DNA from: CBDULX01 sp965368175
GTDB lineage: Bacteria > Pseudomonadota > Gammaproteobacteria > SZUA-229
DNA length: 5,944 nt
NCBI GenBank assembly: GCA_965368175.1
Contig: CBDULX010000188.1
Span: 1-5,944, forward strand
Direction: 5' to 3'
Each line of letters starts with the position of its first letter. The stretch's first letter is position 1. Below are positions 5,680 to 5,944 of this stretch, one piece after another. A program made the translations under genes and the position numbers. The notes under the pieces are model-generated. The model was not told the origin of the DNA. It searched no databases and worked only from the letters and a program-made list of their open reading frames with translations.

Positions 5680-5944
5680 TTTTTAGCTGGCTTACAGGGA
5701 AATAAAAGCGCTCCTGACCATCTGACACGCTTCAGAGTGTCCCTATAATTTGAAACCCTGGTCTAACCCTGTGGTATCCCCACGAATATCTATATCTGAA
5801 CGCCAATAAAGTCAAAAGCAAACGCAAATAAACGCTAAATAATATAGTGTAAAGCTTGATTATGAGGTGTTCTATGCATTTTACACGTAAAGTATTTTAG
5901 AGCTAACTCGCATAGGTATTTCGAGCCTTGAACTAATGTAAGTC
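5680..5944. other. 265-base terminal stretch without a supported gene
   Basis: A 5-bp stem (GACAC 5724-5728, GTGTC 5737-5741) lies 44 bases after the last stop but lacks a T-run. AACCCTG occurs twice (5754-5760 and 5765-5771). An eight-codon frame, MHFTRKVF then TAG (5874-5900), has GAGGTG at 5864-5869 as a fair ribosome site; it may be a leader peptide, a degraded gene start or chance. Nothing else is recognisable before the window ends. Confidence 0.5.

Noticed and set aside
5724..5741. GACAC/GTGTC stem as a terminator of the ppk2 operon
   Set aside because: The stem is only five pairs and no T-run follows, so termination here is not supported.

Overview
The window looks like the chromosome of a facultatively anaerobic proteobacterium, probably gammaproteobacterial. 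Coding regions have medium GC and intergenic regions are AT-richer. The start codons have good Shine-Dalgarno sequences, and two TTGAT-N4-ATCAA-like FNR/Anr boxes are present. The protein families (a catabolic-type acetolactate synthase, an ALDH21-like dehydrogenase, an NrfJ-like periplasmic protein and a class I-like PPK2) fit this, but the species cannot be named from the sequence alone.

Bases 1-2456 hold a two-gene operon on the + strand. The first gene is the 3' part of a thiamine-diphosphate enzyme of the acetolactate synthase large-subunit type, entering from the left edge. The second is a complete NAD(P)-dependent aldehyde dehydrogenase. The stop codon of the first gene lies inside the Shine-Dalgarno of the second, so the two are probably translated together. 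Together they suggest 2-oxoacid metabolism in which the ThDP enzyme makes an acetoin precursor or an aldehyde and the dehydrogenase oxidises an aldehyde.

Bases 2457-3435 hold a convergent gene junction and then one small minus-strand gene (2627-2902). This gene encodes an exported protein whose mature part is about two thirds Asp, Arg and Gln. Its upstream region carries an FNR-like box and a -10 hexamer in near class II geometry. Upstream of that lies an imperfect palindromic repeat of about 167 bp (3157-3323) that looks like a dispersed non-autonomous element.

Bases 3436-4170 encode an exported two-domain protein resembling the NrfJ-like/OB-fold periplasmic proteins. A 321-base gap follows, holding a hairpin, a 28-bp near-perfect palindrome and a second FNR-like box. 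It leads into a polyphosphate kinase 2 gene (4492-5457) and a coupled 71-residue helical protein of unknown function (5464-5679). The last 265 bases hold no convincing gene.

No defence system, CRISPR array, RNA gene or transposase is visible. The most interesting lead is that two separate transcription units, the D/R/Q-rich secreted protein and ppk2 with its small partner, may share oxygen-responsive control. This is inferred from 9-of-10 box matches and spacing.
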